Origin: CAYOHP01 sp964403795 [NCBI: uncultured bacterium]
Lineage (GTDB): Bacteria; Muiribacteriota; UBA6191; CAZXTJ01
Direction of reading: 5' to 3'
Length of the DNA stretch: 10,850 nucleotides
Assembly: GCA_964403795.1 (NCBI GenBank)
Contig: CAYOHP010000186.1
Coordinates: 1-10,850 of the forward strand
Part shown: one piece after another, positions 1 to 6,667 of the stretch
How positions within the stretch are numbered: position 1 is the stretch's first letter
Layout of the letters: each line of letters opens with the position of its first letter
The notes under the pieces: generated by a model
What the model saw: only the letters and a program-made list of their open reading frames with translations
Database searches by the model: none
What the model was told of the DNA's origin: nothing
Program-made: the position numbers and the translations under genes

Positions 1-137
1 TCCTCGACATGCAGAAGGGCGAGAAGCGCACCCTGATCATCCCGCCCGCCCTGGGTTACGGCTCCAAGGGCGCCGGCAGCGTGATCCCTCCCGACGCGGT
101 GCTGATCTTCGAGGTGGAGCTGATCGACTTCGCCTGA
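1..137 (+). CDS. FKBP-type peptidyl-prolyl cis-trans isomerase, C-terminal fragment
   Basis: Only the last 44 codons lie in the window; the reading frame starts at base 3 and stops with TGA at 135-137. The visible part carries the FKBP C-terminal signature: [10 protein letters not shown], then LGYG, then a Gly-rich turn leading into [16 protein letters not shown]. In FKBPs these strands and the Tyr-Gly loop line the proline-binding pocket, so the fragment covers part of the active site. The family catalyses cis-trans isomerisation of Xaa-Pro bonds in protein folding. Cellular location cannot be told because the N-terminus is missing. It ends 33 bases from the convergent minus-strand pseudogene, and no convincing terminator lies between them. 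Confidence 0.93.
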   Translation, partial: LDMQKGEKRTLIIPPALGYGSKGAGSVIPPDAVLIFEVELIDFA

Positions 138-153
138 GAGTGAGCCGAGACCT

Positions 154-169
154 CGTGTCCTGGACGGCG
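154..169. repeat. Short direct repeat, copy 1 (distal end of the toxin-antitoxin-like module)
   Basis: CGTGTCCTGGACGGCG here matches CGTGTCCTGGACAGCG at 834-849 in 15 of 16 positions, in the same orientation. This copy lies just beyond the stop of the broken nucleotidyltransferase. The other copy lies inside the first codons of its partner gene, so the two bracket most of the module. It may be a recombination scar or chance. Confidence 0.35.
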
Positions 170-170
170 C

Positions 171-612
171 TCAGAGAGTGTCGGCTTCCAGGAGGACCCT
201 TTCCAGGAGGTCCGCGACCTCCAGGGGCCTGGCCCAGGTCCGGAGGTAGGCGCGGTCGACCCCCGGTCCCTGGACCTTGAGGACGCCCAGGACATCGCAC
301 CATTGGCGGTCCGAGACCTCCCTGCCCATGCGGTACCAGAGGAGCTTCCGCAGGATCACGTCCTCGGCGGAGGCGATCCAAACGTCCCGGGGAGGATCGT
401 CCTGGAGGCGACGGCGCACCCTGCGGCGGAACGCCTCACGGTCGTACCCGGTCGGCCGACAGGTCGACCACGAGATCGGCATCCCGGGTCTGCCGGGGGT
501 CGCCGTGCAGGGAACTCGCGACCGATCCGCCGATCTCGTACTCGATCCCCAGCTCTTCGAGGACGGTACACATCCAGAGGAGGATCTCGGCCTCGTCGAC
601 GGATCGGGTCAT
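171..612 (-). pseudogene. Broken nucleotidyltransferase (toxin-like partner of the Rv0078B-type gene)
   Basis: The start is ATG at 612-610. The first frame reads about 58 residues with the nucleotidyltransferase core: Gly28-Gly29-Ser30, His36-Gly37 and the metal-binding pair Asp44-Ala-Asp46, then LVVDL. It then hits TGA at 438-436. The C-terminal half continues in another frame from about 467 to the stop at 173-171. That half has YDREAFRRR, then IASAEDVILRKLLWYRMG, then SDRQWCDVLGVLKVQG, all typical of this family's second half. From memory of the family (about 190-200 residues), some 40-50 residues between VDL and YDRE are missing. The lesion therefore looks like an internal deletion plus frameshift near 445-470, not a one-base slip. 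The gene overlaps its upstream partner by ATGA. A sequencing error cannot explain the missing middle. A residual N-terminal peptide could still be made. Confidence 0.82.
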
Positions 613-860
613 GCCTCGGCCGCGGCCCGCCGGGTGGCTGGGTGGTCCGCACCGAGGTAGCGCTCCAGGAGCATGCGACGAAGTTCCCCTGGTCCCGCGC
701 CCGGGTGCCTGGCCCTGAGATCGGACATCACCAGGGCGCGGGCGAGCGCGCAGGCGGAGCCGATCCTCGCGAGTTTCTGGGCCGGGCTCATGGCCCGGAG
801 GATCCCGATCCGGATGCGTTCGGCCTCGTGGTCCGTGTCCTGGACAGCGGTGGGATCCAC
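609..860 (-). CDS. Small Rv0078B-related antitoxin-like protein
   Basis: An 83-residue protein starting at GTG 860-858 and ending at TGA 611-609. It shows the pattern of the small proteins that precede this type of nucleotidyltransferase: EAERIRIGILRAMSP, KLA, then LRARHP, then GELRRMLLERYLG. In NCBI naming these resemble Rv0078B-related antitoxins; the assignment is from motif memory, not a search. The frame stays open far upstream, but that extension is low-complexity and lacks a Shine-Dalgarno. The GTG is favoured because TATCCT lies 13 bases upstream, as in a leaderless transcript. The ATGA overlap with the downstream gene indicates translational coupling. With the partner broken, this gene looks like an orphan antitoxin, although its own frame is intact. 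Confidence 0.75.
   Translation of the reverse strand: MDPTAVQDTDHEAERIRIGILRAMSPAQKLARIGSACALARALVMSDLRARHPGAGPGELRRMLLERYLGADHPATRRAAAEA
834..849. repeat. Short direct repeat, copy 2
   Basis: The second copy of the 16-base repeat described at 154-169, differing at one base. It lies within the first codons of the antitoxin-like gene, about 680 bases from copy 1. Confidence 0.35.
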
Positions 861-867
861 GTGGGAG

Positions 868-873
868 AGGATA
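868..873 (-). promoter_or_regulatory. Candidate leaderless -10 box of the antitoxin-like gene
   Basis: On the minus strand TATCCT is followed by 7 bases and then the GTG start at 860. No purine-rich Shine-Dalgarno precedes that GTG. The hexamer and spacing fit a TAnnnT -10 element with transcription starting at or next to the start codon. No good -35 hexamer was recognised 16-18 bases further upstream. Confidence 0.5.
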
Positions 874-884
874 GCAGTCCGGCT

Positions 885-899
885 CAGGGGCGACCCCTG
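885..899. promoter_or_regulatory. Inverted repeat in the -35 region of the antitoxin-like promoter (candidate operator)
   Basis: CAGGGG-CGA-CCCCTG is a perfect 6-bp inverted repeat with a 3-base centre. It starts 12 bases upstream of the minus-strand TATCCT, so it covers the expected -35 position at about 891-896. Toxin-antitoxin operons are usually autorepressed through such sites. Binding by the antitoxin-like protein is inference. Confidence 0.4.
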
Positions 900-1046
900 C
901 CGGGGTCCGATCTGACCCCTCCCGAGCTTCCATCGAGCCGACTGGCGACCTCGGGTCCCCGATTCCCGGCCTTCCTGCGGCTCCAGGGCGACTTGGCCCC
1001 CTGCTTGCGACTCCCCTGACAGCCGGACCCTCGGGTCGCGGTCATC

Positions 1047-1053
1047 AGGGAGG
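1047..1053 (+). promoter_or_regulatory. Shine-Dalgarno that fixes the GTG start at 1060
   Basis: AGGGAGG lies 6 bases before GTG 1060. It favours that start over the in-frame ATG at 1093, which would remove the basic n-region of the signal peptide. Confidence 0.7.
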
Positions 1054-1059
1054 CAAGTC

Positions 1060-2139
1060 GTGATCCGCAGGTTCGGGAAGCCAAGGCTGGGGATGGTCGT
1101 GGCGGTGTGGGCGCTGGTCCTGCCGAGCCTGGCAGCCGCACAGTCGACCGCTACAGGCAACACCCCTCGCTTGCCCCCGCCGCGCCAGAACCCGGCGCCC
1201 CCCGCGGGACCCGACCGGACCCCCGTGGTCCGGCCCCCGGCCAACCCTCCGGCCACGCCCCGCGCGGGTGGCTGGGACTGGCTCTGGACCCTGCTCGGTT
1301 CGCTCACCTCGGGAATCCGAGGCGGTGCGGTGGCGACGGGCGCCGGGGTCGCGGTCCGACCCCAGGTCCCGACCTGGATCACCGGTCCCGGGTCCCAGGG
1401 AGGCCACCTCGATCTCTGGCGCGGCGACCAGCGCCTGGGTGCGCTCCCGGTGGGCAGCGATCCTTCCCGGGCTCCGGGGGCCGCCGAGGCCTATGCCCGG
1501 CAGACCGGCCAGCCCGTCGACTTCGTGCTCTACCAGGTACGCCTGGGCCAGAACGTCTGGGTCCGGGTCCACCCGGACGGACGCCGCCAGTGGTGGGATC
1601 CGTGGGGACCCTCGGGCTGGCAGCTCCGGGACGAGGATCCCTACGGGTACACCCAGGGGTTCGTCACCAACGACCGGATCGCCCGTCCCCGGGAGAACAC
1701 TTTCGGGCCGGAGATCACCGGGGCCATGACCGGCTTCGAGACGATCCGGGTCCATGCCTGGGACCAGGCCCGCATCGGCCACCATCCGGTCCACGGTGCG
1801 CTCCTCTGGGACTCGTGGCGAGGGGTCTGGACCGATCGCGACAACTACGGATGGGTGAGGGGACGCCAGCTGGGTCGATCGGGCACCGGGACTCCGCCTC
1901 CTGCGGGTGCGACGCCTCCTGCGCCCCACCCTCCGGGGACGCCGGGCCTCCCGCCTCCGGCTCCTGCCCCGACCCGGCCGCTCCGCAAGTCCGGCTTCCT
2001 CCCGGTGGCGACGGTTCCATCCGTGGAAGCGCACGCAGAACCCCGGGTGGCGCTAGGCGAGAGCGCGGACACCGGCCAGGAGACCGGGCTCCCCACCGGG
2101 GACGGGTCCTCCGGGTGGGCCGCGGCCGAGTCCACCTGA
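1060..2139 (+). CDS. Unrecognised secreted Pro/Trp-rich protein
   Basis: A 359-residue protein that I do not recognise. It begins with a clear Sec signal peptide: basic RRFGKPR, a hydrophobic stretch at about residues 11-26, and a cleavage site after AAA at about residue 27. A proline-rich linker follows (about 35-68), then the motif GGWDWLWTLLGS. A core of about 110-280 is rich in Trp, Tyr and Asp, with QWWDPWGPSGW and LLWDSWRGVW as distinctive strings. The tail, from about 285, is again Pro/Gly/Ala-rich and looks disordered. No catalytic motif, lipobox or membrane anchor was seen. The Trp-rich repeats suggest a beta-structured binding domain for cell wall or carbohydrate, but that is a guess. 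The next gene, a receptor kinase, starts 27 bases downstream, so the two may be functionally linked. Confidence 0.82.
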   Translation: MIRRFGKPRLGMVVAVWALVLPSLAAAQSTATGNTPRLPPPRQNPAPPAGPDRTPVVRPPANPPATPRAGGWDWLWTLLGSLTSGIRGGAVATGAGVAVRPQVPTWITGPGSQGGHLDLWRGDQRLGALPVGSDPSRAPGAAEAYARQTGQPVDFVLYQVRLGQNVWVRVHPDGRRQWWDPWGPSGWQLRDEDPYGYTQGFVTNDRIARPRENTFGPEITGAMTGFETIRVHAWDQARIGHHPVHGALLWDSWRGVWTDRDNYGWVRGRQLGRSGTGTPPPAGATPPAPHPPGTPGLPPPAPAPTRPLRKSGFLPVATVPSVEAHAEPRVALGESADTGQETGLPTGDGSSGWAAAEST

Positions 2140-2152
2140 CGCGCCCCTCGTG

Positions 2153-2158
2153 TACCCT
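2153..2158 (+). promoter_or_regulatory. Candidate leaderless -10 box of the kinase gene
   Basis: TACCCT lies in the short gap after the upstream stop. Eight bases separate it from GTG 2167, and there is no Shine-Dalgarno. The first base of the hexamer is 14 bases before the start codon, exactly as for TACCGT before the FHA activator gene at 6682. It suggests the kinase can be transcribed on its own as well as by read-through. Confidence 0.5.
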
Positions 2159-2166
2159 CGGGCGCG

Positions 2167-4527
2167 GTGGACACCGCGACCCTCGAACCGGGAGCCGGTC
2201 TCCGCGTCCCGCCCGGGTACCAGGTCCGGGAGATCCTGGGCGAGGGAGCTACGGGACGGGTCTACCGGGCGCGCCAGGCACGCCTGGACCGGGACGTGGT
2301 GCTCAAGATCCTGCGTGCGGGCCTGGCGCCGGGTCCGGACTGGGCCCGCCGCTTCGCCGAGGAGGCCCGCCTGCTGGCCCGGGTGGTCCATCCCCGGGTG
2401 GCGCACATCCTCGACTTCGGGAGCGAGGGGGACCACGCCTGGCTGGCGATGGAGTATCTCCCCGGCGAGACCCTGGCTGCGGTCCTCGCCCGCGATCCGC
2501 GGCTCGACCTCGGGCGGGTCAGGGAGATCCTGGATCAGATCCTCGAGGGGCTCGAGGCCATCCATGCGGCCGGGGTCCTGCACCGCGACCTGAAGCCCTC
2601 CAACGTCTTCCTGGGGGGGGAGCGCGGCGTGATCCTCATCGACTTCGGGATCGCCCGCCTGTGGGACCCCGAGGATCCCGCCACCGCCAGCGGCGAGCTG
2701 AACCTCACCCCGGCCTATGCGGCTCCGGCCCGGATCCTCCTCCAGGGAGCGGATCCCCGCGACGACCTCTACTCGCTGGGGGTGATCGCCTATGAACTCC
2801 TGGCAGGGGCCAACCCCTTCGCCGCCGAGATCCCCACCGACTGCCTGAACCGCCACCTCGCCCTGGTGCCGCCGCGCCCCGACCGGGATCGGCCCGAGGT
2901 GCCTTCCGGCCTGGCGACCCTCGTCATGGACCTGCTCGCCAAGGAGCGGGACGAGCGACCGGGGTCAGCGAGCATGGCCAGGTCCCGGCTCGCCTCCCTC
3001 GACGGGAGGCGTCCCTCGGGCTCCGAGGCAGGCACGCGGGAGGCGCCCCGACCGGCACCGACCGCGCCGGCGGGTCTCCCGGAATCGCGACCGGCCCAGG
3101 TTCCCGGTTCTCCGCCCCGCCCTCTCCCCGGGGTCGTCCTGGCGGCTGGTCTCCTGCTGGCCGCCCACCTGGTTTCCCGGCTCCTGGCGCCGGCTCCGGG
3201 GCCGGTTCCGGTCGACCCCCGCGACCCCGTTCCCGCCCCGGGAACGGTCCGGGATGCCCCCTCGGGCATCGACCCCTTCGGCGAGGCCTATCCCCGAACC
3301 CTGCATCGGGAGCTCGCCGAAGCCGCGCGCCTCTGGCTCGACAGCAACGGCGACCTGGTGGAATCGGAGGCTGCGGTCTCGGGAACGACCCGCCTCCTGG
3401 ATACCGACCCGGCGGCCTGGCCGCGGATCCGGGCCCACCTCCCGGCGCTCGCGAAGTTCCACGAGTGGATCGGCTGGGGGGGACGTCCGGAGTTCCTGGA
3501 GGCCCGGCTCCGGCGCGAACTCCTCGAGGTGGAAGCGGCGTACCTGGCCCTGGGCCTGGCCTCCCCGCTGGACCCCTGGTTGCATGCCTTCCCCGAATCG
3601 GCTTCGCGGGCGCCCACCCGTCCCGAGCAGCTGGTGATCGCCAGTGCCCGGATTCCGGTCCCGGACCGGATCGGCGGCTGGCTGGCGGCCTCCCTCGCAT
3701 GCCTCGCCGAGATGGAGGAACAGCGCCGGGTGATCGAGGGCACGGCGAAGGGCCAGCTCGAGATCCGCAGTCCCCTCGACGATCGCCGGCTCCTCCAGGT
3801 CCGGACCCTGGGACTCCGATCCTTCCTGCAGACCACCACCGGCGACCCCGGGGTCCGGCGCCAGCTCCCCTCCTGGTTGGAGGCGCCCAACCGCACCGCC
3901 GGTCGTCTCCTGTACATGACCGCGCGCAGCCTCAGGGACGAGCCGGCCACCGCCCCCTGGTTGCTGGTGCTGGTCGATTCCCGGTACCGGGACCTGGGGC
4001 TCTGGCTGTACTCCTCGCTGGCCATGTGCGAGCCGGAGGTGGTGCTGGGAGGCGCTGCCACCGGGACTCCCCTCCTGCTCCTCAGGGCCCGCTTCCTCGA
4101 CCTCGCCAGGGTGCCGCGTGGGGTCTGGACCCTCGAGTACAAGGCCGCCGAGGCGGAGGTCCCGCGCCTCCTGGCGAGAGCCTCGGCCATGGCCCGGATC
4201 GATGCCGCGGGCCGCGACCTCCTTCCCTGGATCTGGCACGTGGAGGTCCTGTGCCACATCCCGCACGACCGGCCGGGCGACCTGGTCCGTCTCGTCCGGG
4301 ACAGGCCCCGGGACTCCTCGGGTCTCGCCGGCTGGGCGGTGGCGGAGGCGCGCCTCCGGCTGGGCAAGAGCCTGCTCGATCGGGCGGGCCTTCCCGGGCT
4401 GGATCCGCGGGAGATCCTCGGGCTTGCCGAGGACCTGGAGAAGGACCTGGATCCGCTCCGACCGGAAGAACGGGAACGGGCGAAGGCCCTGGCCGGCGAG
4501 CTCCGCCGTGTGGCGGGTGGCTCGTGA
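2167..4527 (+). CDS. Transmembrane Ser/Thr protein kinase with unknown extracytoplasmic domain
   Basis: A 786-residue Hanks-type kinase. The kinase domain spans about residues 18-280 with Gly25-x-Gly27-x-x-Gly30, ATP-anchoring Lys47, alpha-C Glu66, His139-Arg140-Asp141 with Lys143 and Asn146, and Asp159-Phe-Gly. It should be catalytically competent. The P+1 end reads LTPAYAAPAR, so the Glu of the usual APE motif is replaced by Ala188, which may weaken the Glu-Arg salt bridge. A Pro-rich juxtamembrane linker (about 285-320) precedes one membrane helix at about 322-341. The remaining 440 residues should lie outside the cytoplasm; they look alpha-helical and match no domain I can name (no PASTA, PQQ, WD40 or TPR pattern). 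The kinase stop overlaps the start of the FGE-like lipoprotein, suggesting a coupled sensor pair. An 8-G run at 2613-2620 follows the catalytic loop. Confidence 0.93.
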   Translation: MDTATLEPGAGLRVPPGYQVREILGEGATGRVYRARQARLDRDVVLKILRAGLAPGPDWARRFAEEARLLARVVHPRVAHILDFGSEGDHAWLAMEYLPGETLAAVLARDPRLDLGRVREILDQILEGLEAIHAAGVLHRDLKPSNVFLGGERGVILIDFGIARLWDPEDPATASGELNLTPAYAAPARILLQGADPRDDLYSLGVIAYELLAGANPFAAEIPTDCLNRHLALVPPRPDRDRPEVPSGLATLVMDLLAKERDERPGSASMARSRLASLDGRRPSGSEAGTREAPRPAPTAPAGLPESRPAQVPGSPPRPLPGVVLAAGLLLAAHLVSRLLAPAPGPVPVDPRDPVPAPGTVRDAPSGIDPFGEAYPRTLHRELAEAARLWLDSNGDLVESEAAVSGTTRLLDTDPAAWPRIRAHLPALAKFHEWIGWGGRPEFLEARLRRELLEVEAAYLALGLASPLDPWLHAFPESASRAPTRPEQLVIASARIPVPDRIGGWLAASLACLAEMEEQRRVIEGTAKGQLEIRSPLDDRRLLQVRTLGLRSFLQTTTGDPGVRRQLPSWLEAPNRTAGRLLYMTARSLRDEPATAPWLLVLVDSRYRDLGLWLYSSLAMCEPEVVLGGAATGTPLLLLRARFLDLARVPRGVWTLEYKAAEAEVPRLLARASAMARIDAAGRDLLPWIWHVEVLCHIPHDRPGDLVRLVRDRPRDSSGLAGWAVAEARLRLGKSLLDRAGLPGLDPREILGLAEDLEKDLDPLRPEERERAKALAGELRRVAGGS

Positions 4528-5393
4528 GCCCTGCCCGGTCCCTGGTCGGGATGGCGATCCTGCTCGTCCTCCTCCCCGGGTGCGCCCGCACCCCCGAGGC
4601 GGAGACCTCGCGCCCCCAGGCCCCGACCAGCACCGGCCGCCTTCCCGAAGGTCTCGTCCCCCTGGGGCGCAACCGCCAGGGCTTCGACGAGTACCGCAAC
4701 GAGAAGGACGGGGCGGTCCTGGTCCGCATCCCGGCGGGTCCCTTCCCGAGCCGCTCCGGCGACGGCGACGGACGGGGCGGGGAGCGGCAGGTCGAACTCG
4801 CCGACTTCCTGATCGACCGCCACGAGGTCTCGCGGTCGCGCTACCTCCGGTTCATGGAAGCCACCGGGGCGGCCCCGCCGAATCTCTGGGAACTCCAGAT
4901 CCTGGAGCCGGACCGTCCCGTGGTGGGGGTGGACTGGGACGAGGCCCTCGCCTACTGCCGATGGGCGGGAGGCCGCCTTCCCGGTGCCATGCAGTGGGAG
5001 AAGGCCGCCACCGGGCCCGAAGGCCGGCCTTATCCCTGGGGTTCCTCGCCTCCGGCTCCGGGTCTGGTGAACTGCTACCAGGCCGTCGGCGATCCCGGGA
5101 TGCTCGATGCCCACCAGACCTTCCCGGTCGACACCCTGGAGGCGGGCGCCAGTCCCTACGGGATCCTCCACCTCGCCGGCAACGTCGACGAATGGTGTTG
5201 GGAAGGCAGCGACGGCGGCCCCCCGAGGGAACCGACCGACCAGTTGGCCTTGCGCATCGTACGCGGCGGGAGCTGGATGAGCTTCCCCGAGGTGCTGCGG
5301 GTGGACCGCTACGATCGTTGGTCCCGTTCCTCGCGCAATCCCTCCCTGGGGTTCCGACTGATGCGGAGCCTGGAGGGCGAACCGGGGATGTGA
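4524..5393 (+). CDS. FGE-sulfatase (SUMF1)-like lipoprotein, probably non-catalytic
   Basis: A 289-residue protein. GTG at 4524 overlaps the kinase stop as GTGA, so translation is probably coupled; there is no strong Shine-Dalgarno. Residues 1-20 form a lipoprotein signal (basic Arg5, hydrophobic 7-17, lipobox LPGC with Cys20). The rest is an FGE-sulfatase fold from about residue 65: VLVRIPAG (65-72), then DRHEVSRSRYLRFM, DWDEALAYCRWAGGRLP, EKAATGPEGRPYPWG, GNVDEWC (219-225, where the family usually has GNVWEWC), RGGSW (247-251) and GFR (276-278). The two cysteines that make formylglycine in true FGE lie shortly after RGGSW; here that segment has none. It is therefore unlikely to be a sulfatase-activating enzyme and more likely a binding or structural module, as in many bacterial FGE-like proteins linked to kinases. 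It may be the partner or ligand sensor of the kinase ectodomain. Confidence 0.9.
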   Translation: MSPARSLVGMAILLVLLPGCARTPEAETSRPQAPTSTGRLPEGLVPLGRNRQGFDEYRNEKDGAVLVRIPAGPFPSRSGDGDGRGGERQVELADFLIDRHEVSRSRYLRFMEATGAAPPNLWELQILEPDRPVVGVDWDEALAYCRWAGGRLPGAMQWEKAATGPEGRPYPWGSSPPAPGLVNCYQAVGDPGMLDAHQTFPVDTLEAGASPYGILHLAGNVDEWCWEGSDGGPPREPTDQLALRIVRGGSWMSFPEVLRVDRYDRWSRSSRNPSLGFRLMRSLEGEPGM

Positions 5394-5440
5394 GCCGCGC
5401 CTGTGGGAACCGGGCACGCAGCTTGCTGAGAGGAAGGCCC

Positions 5441-5446
5441 AGGAGG
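5441..5446 (+). promoter_or_regulatory. Shine-Dalgarno of the serine hydrolase gene
   Basis: AGGAGG lies 8 bases before ATG 5455 and supports that start. In the 61-base gap after the lipoprotein gene no promoter or terminator was recognised, so co-transcription is plausible. Confidence 0.7.
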
Positions 5447-5454
5447 AAGCTCCC

Positions 5455-6579
5455 ATGCCTCTGCCATCCTGCGGCTTTCCGGTTCCGGTCCTCTGCCTCG
5501 TTCCCGCCTTGCTGGTGGCGGCCCCCGGCGAGGGCATCGTCTTCGCGGACAGCGCCCTGCTGCTGGCCCCGGCGGGATCGCGCATTCCCCTCGACCCGGG
5601 TACCCGCGCCCGCCTGGAGACGGTCCTCGGGACGAAGCTGGCGGGCCTGGGTCCGTTCCACGGATCGATCCTGGTGGCCCGGGGCGAAGAGATCGTCCTC
5701 CACCGGAGCGCCGGGCTGGCGGACGCGGCCACGGGCCGACCGATGCCCTCGGATGCGCTCTGGGACTGGGCTTCGGTCACCAAGCAGTTCACCGCTGCGG
5801 CCTTCCTGGTGCTCCAGCAGAGGGGCGTCCTCTCCCTCGACGACCCGCTGGCGCGCTGGCTGCCCGGGACCCCGTCCGAGAAGCAGGGCATCACCCTCCG
5901 CCACATGCTCACCCACACCTCGGGCGTCGACCTCTATGCCACCGTCGAGCTGGGCGACGGGAGCAAGGAAGACGTGCTGCGGTCCTTCCTGCTCTATCCG
6001 ATGGTGGCGGCGCCCGGGACCCGATTCGAGTACAACAACCACGCCTACTGCGTGATGGCAGCGGTGCTCGAACGGGCCAGTGGCCGACGCTACGAGGATT
6101 TCCTGGTGGCGAACCTGTTCCGGCCTGCGGGCATGGCCGACGCCTCGTTCATCGGGATGCCGGGCCTTCCGCTGGACCGGCTCCCGCTCTCGAAGGAAGG
6201 CACCGGACCGCGGTTCGCCTACGGCGACGAGCTCGCCTGGGGCTATCGCGGCGCCGGGGGAGCCCTGGCCTCGGTGCTCGGGATGTGGAGGTGGGACCGG
6301 GCGCTCAGAGGGGATGCGATCCTCGATGCCCGCTCGCGGACCGAGGCCTACCGCCCGCTCCTCGAAGGGTACGCGCTGGGGTGGCAGCTCCTCCCCGGGG
6401 TCGACGAGACCCTCTGGACCCACGGCGGGTCGGTGGCAGGCGTCTCCACCTACTACCTGCGCGGCAGTGCGAGCGAGGTGGTGGTCGTCATCGCCATGAG
6501 CCGGGACGACGACCAGGGCAAGGTCCCCGAGATGGCCGATGCCCTCTACCGGGTGCTCGCCGGGATGCCCCGTTCCTGA
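5455..6579 (+). CDS. Exported serine hydrolase of the beta-lactamase / penicillin-binding protein family (class C-like)
   Basis: A 374-residue protein of the PF00144 type. The catalytic triad motifs are all present: Ser107-Val-Thr-Lys110 (nucleophile and general base, in WASVTKQFTA), Tyr193-Asn-Asn195 (YxN), and His323-Gly-Gly325 in place of KTG. The flanks LRHMLTHTSGVD and AAPGTRFEYNNHAY are typical. HxG in the third motif is common in esterases, D-aminopeptidases and DD-peptidase-like members, so antibiotic hydrolysis should not be assumed. The N-terminus is hydrophobic (about residues 8-23) and looks exported, but has no basic residue before the hydrophobic stretch, which is unusual for a Sec signal. 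The substrate is unknown; envelope peptides or esters are likely given the location. The gene sits between the kinase/FGE pair and the FHA activator. Confidence 0.92.
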   Translation: MPLPSCGFPVPVLCLVPALLVAAPGEGIVFADSALLLAPAGSRIPLDPGTRARLETVLGTKLAGLGPFHGSILVARGEEIVLHRSAGLADAATGRPMPSDALWDWASVTKQFTAAAFLVLQQRGVLSLDDPLARWLPGTPSEKQGITLRHMLTHTSGVDLYATVELGDGSKEDVLRSFLLYPMVAAPGTRFEYNNHAYCVMAAVLERASGRRYEDFLVANLFRPAGMADASFIGMPGLPLDRLPLSKEGTGPRFAYGDELAWGYRGAGGALASVLGMWRWDRALRGDAILDARSRTEAYRPLLEGYALGWQLLPGVDETLWTHGGSVAGVSTYYLRGSASEVVVVIAMSRDDDQGKVPEMADALYRVLAGMPRS

Positions 6580-6584
6580 GGATC

Positions 6585-6636
6585 CCCGGACCGGTCTCAC
6601 GGACACCTCCCGGGTCTCGGAGGTCTCGGGTCCGGG
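6585..6636. other. Intergenic inverted repeat after the serine hydrolase gene
   Basis: CCCGGACC (6585-6592) pairs with GGTCCGGG (6629-6636) across a 36-base loop, right after the stop at 6579. No T-run follows, and GC-rich DNA makes such pairs common. It could be a weak terminator, but the support is poor. Confidence 0.25.
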
Positions 6637-6667
6637 ACGACGGCGATCGGTGGTCCGAGGCCCGTGC

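Larger units (their letters stand above)
861..1059. other. Divergent intergenic region between the minus-strand module and the plus-strand cluster
   Basis: A 199-base non-coding stretch between two divergent genes. It holds the -10 candidate and inverted repeat of the minus-strand module at its left end, and a strong Shine-Dalgarno for the plus-strand gene at its right end. No convincing sigma-70 or sigma-54 promoter for the plus-strand gene was found. An open minus-strand frame crosses it but is Arg/Gly-rich and unlike a protein, so it is treated as a GC artefact. Confidence 0.6.

Noticed and set aside
128-180. Terminator between the FKBP gene and the convergent pseudogene
   Set aside because: Only 5-6 base complementary stretches are present and there is no T-run on either strand.
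1107-2795. Plus-strand open frame of 562 codons
   Set aside because: It crosses the end of the secreted protein gene and the start of the kinase gene in another frame, with Gly/Arg/Pro-rich composition and no motif.
5411-5452. AGCTT/AAGCT pairing around the hydrolase Shine-Dalgarno
   Set aside because: A five-base stem with a long loop is too weak to call a regulatory structure.
3288-5918. Minus-strand open frame of 876 codons
   Set aside because: It is antisense to the kinase, lipoprotein and hydrolase genes, which all show clear conserved motifs. Its product is Arg/Ser/Pro-rich low complexity, as expected for a GC-rich shadow frame.
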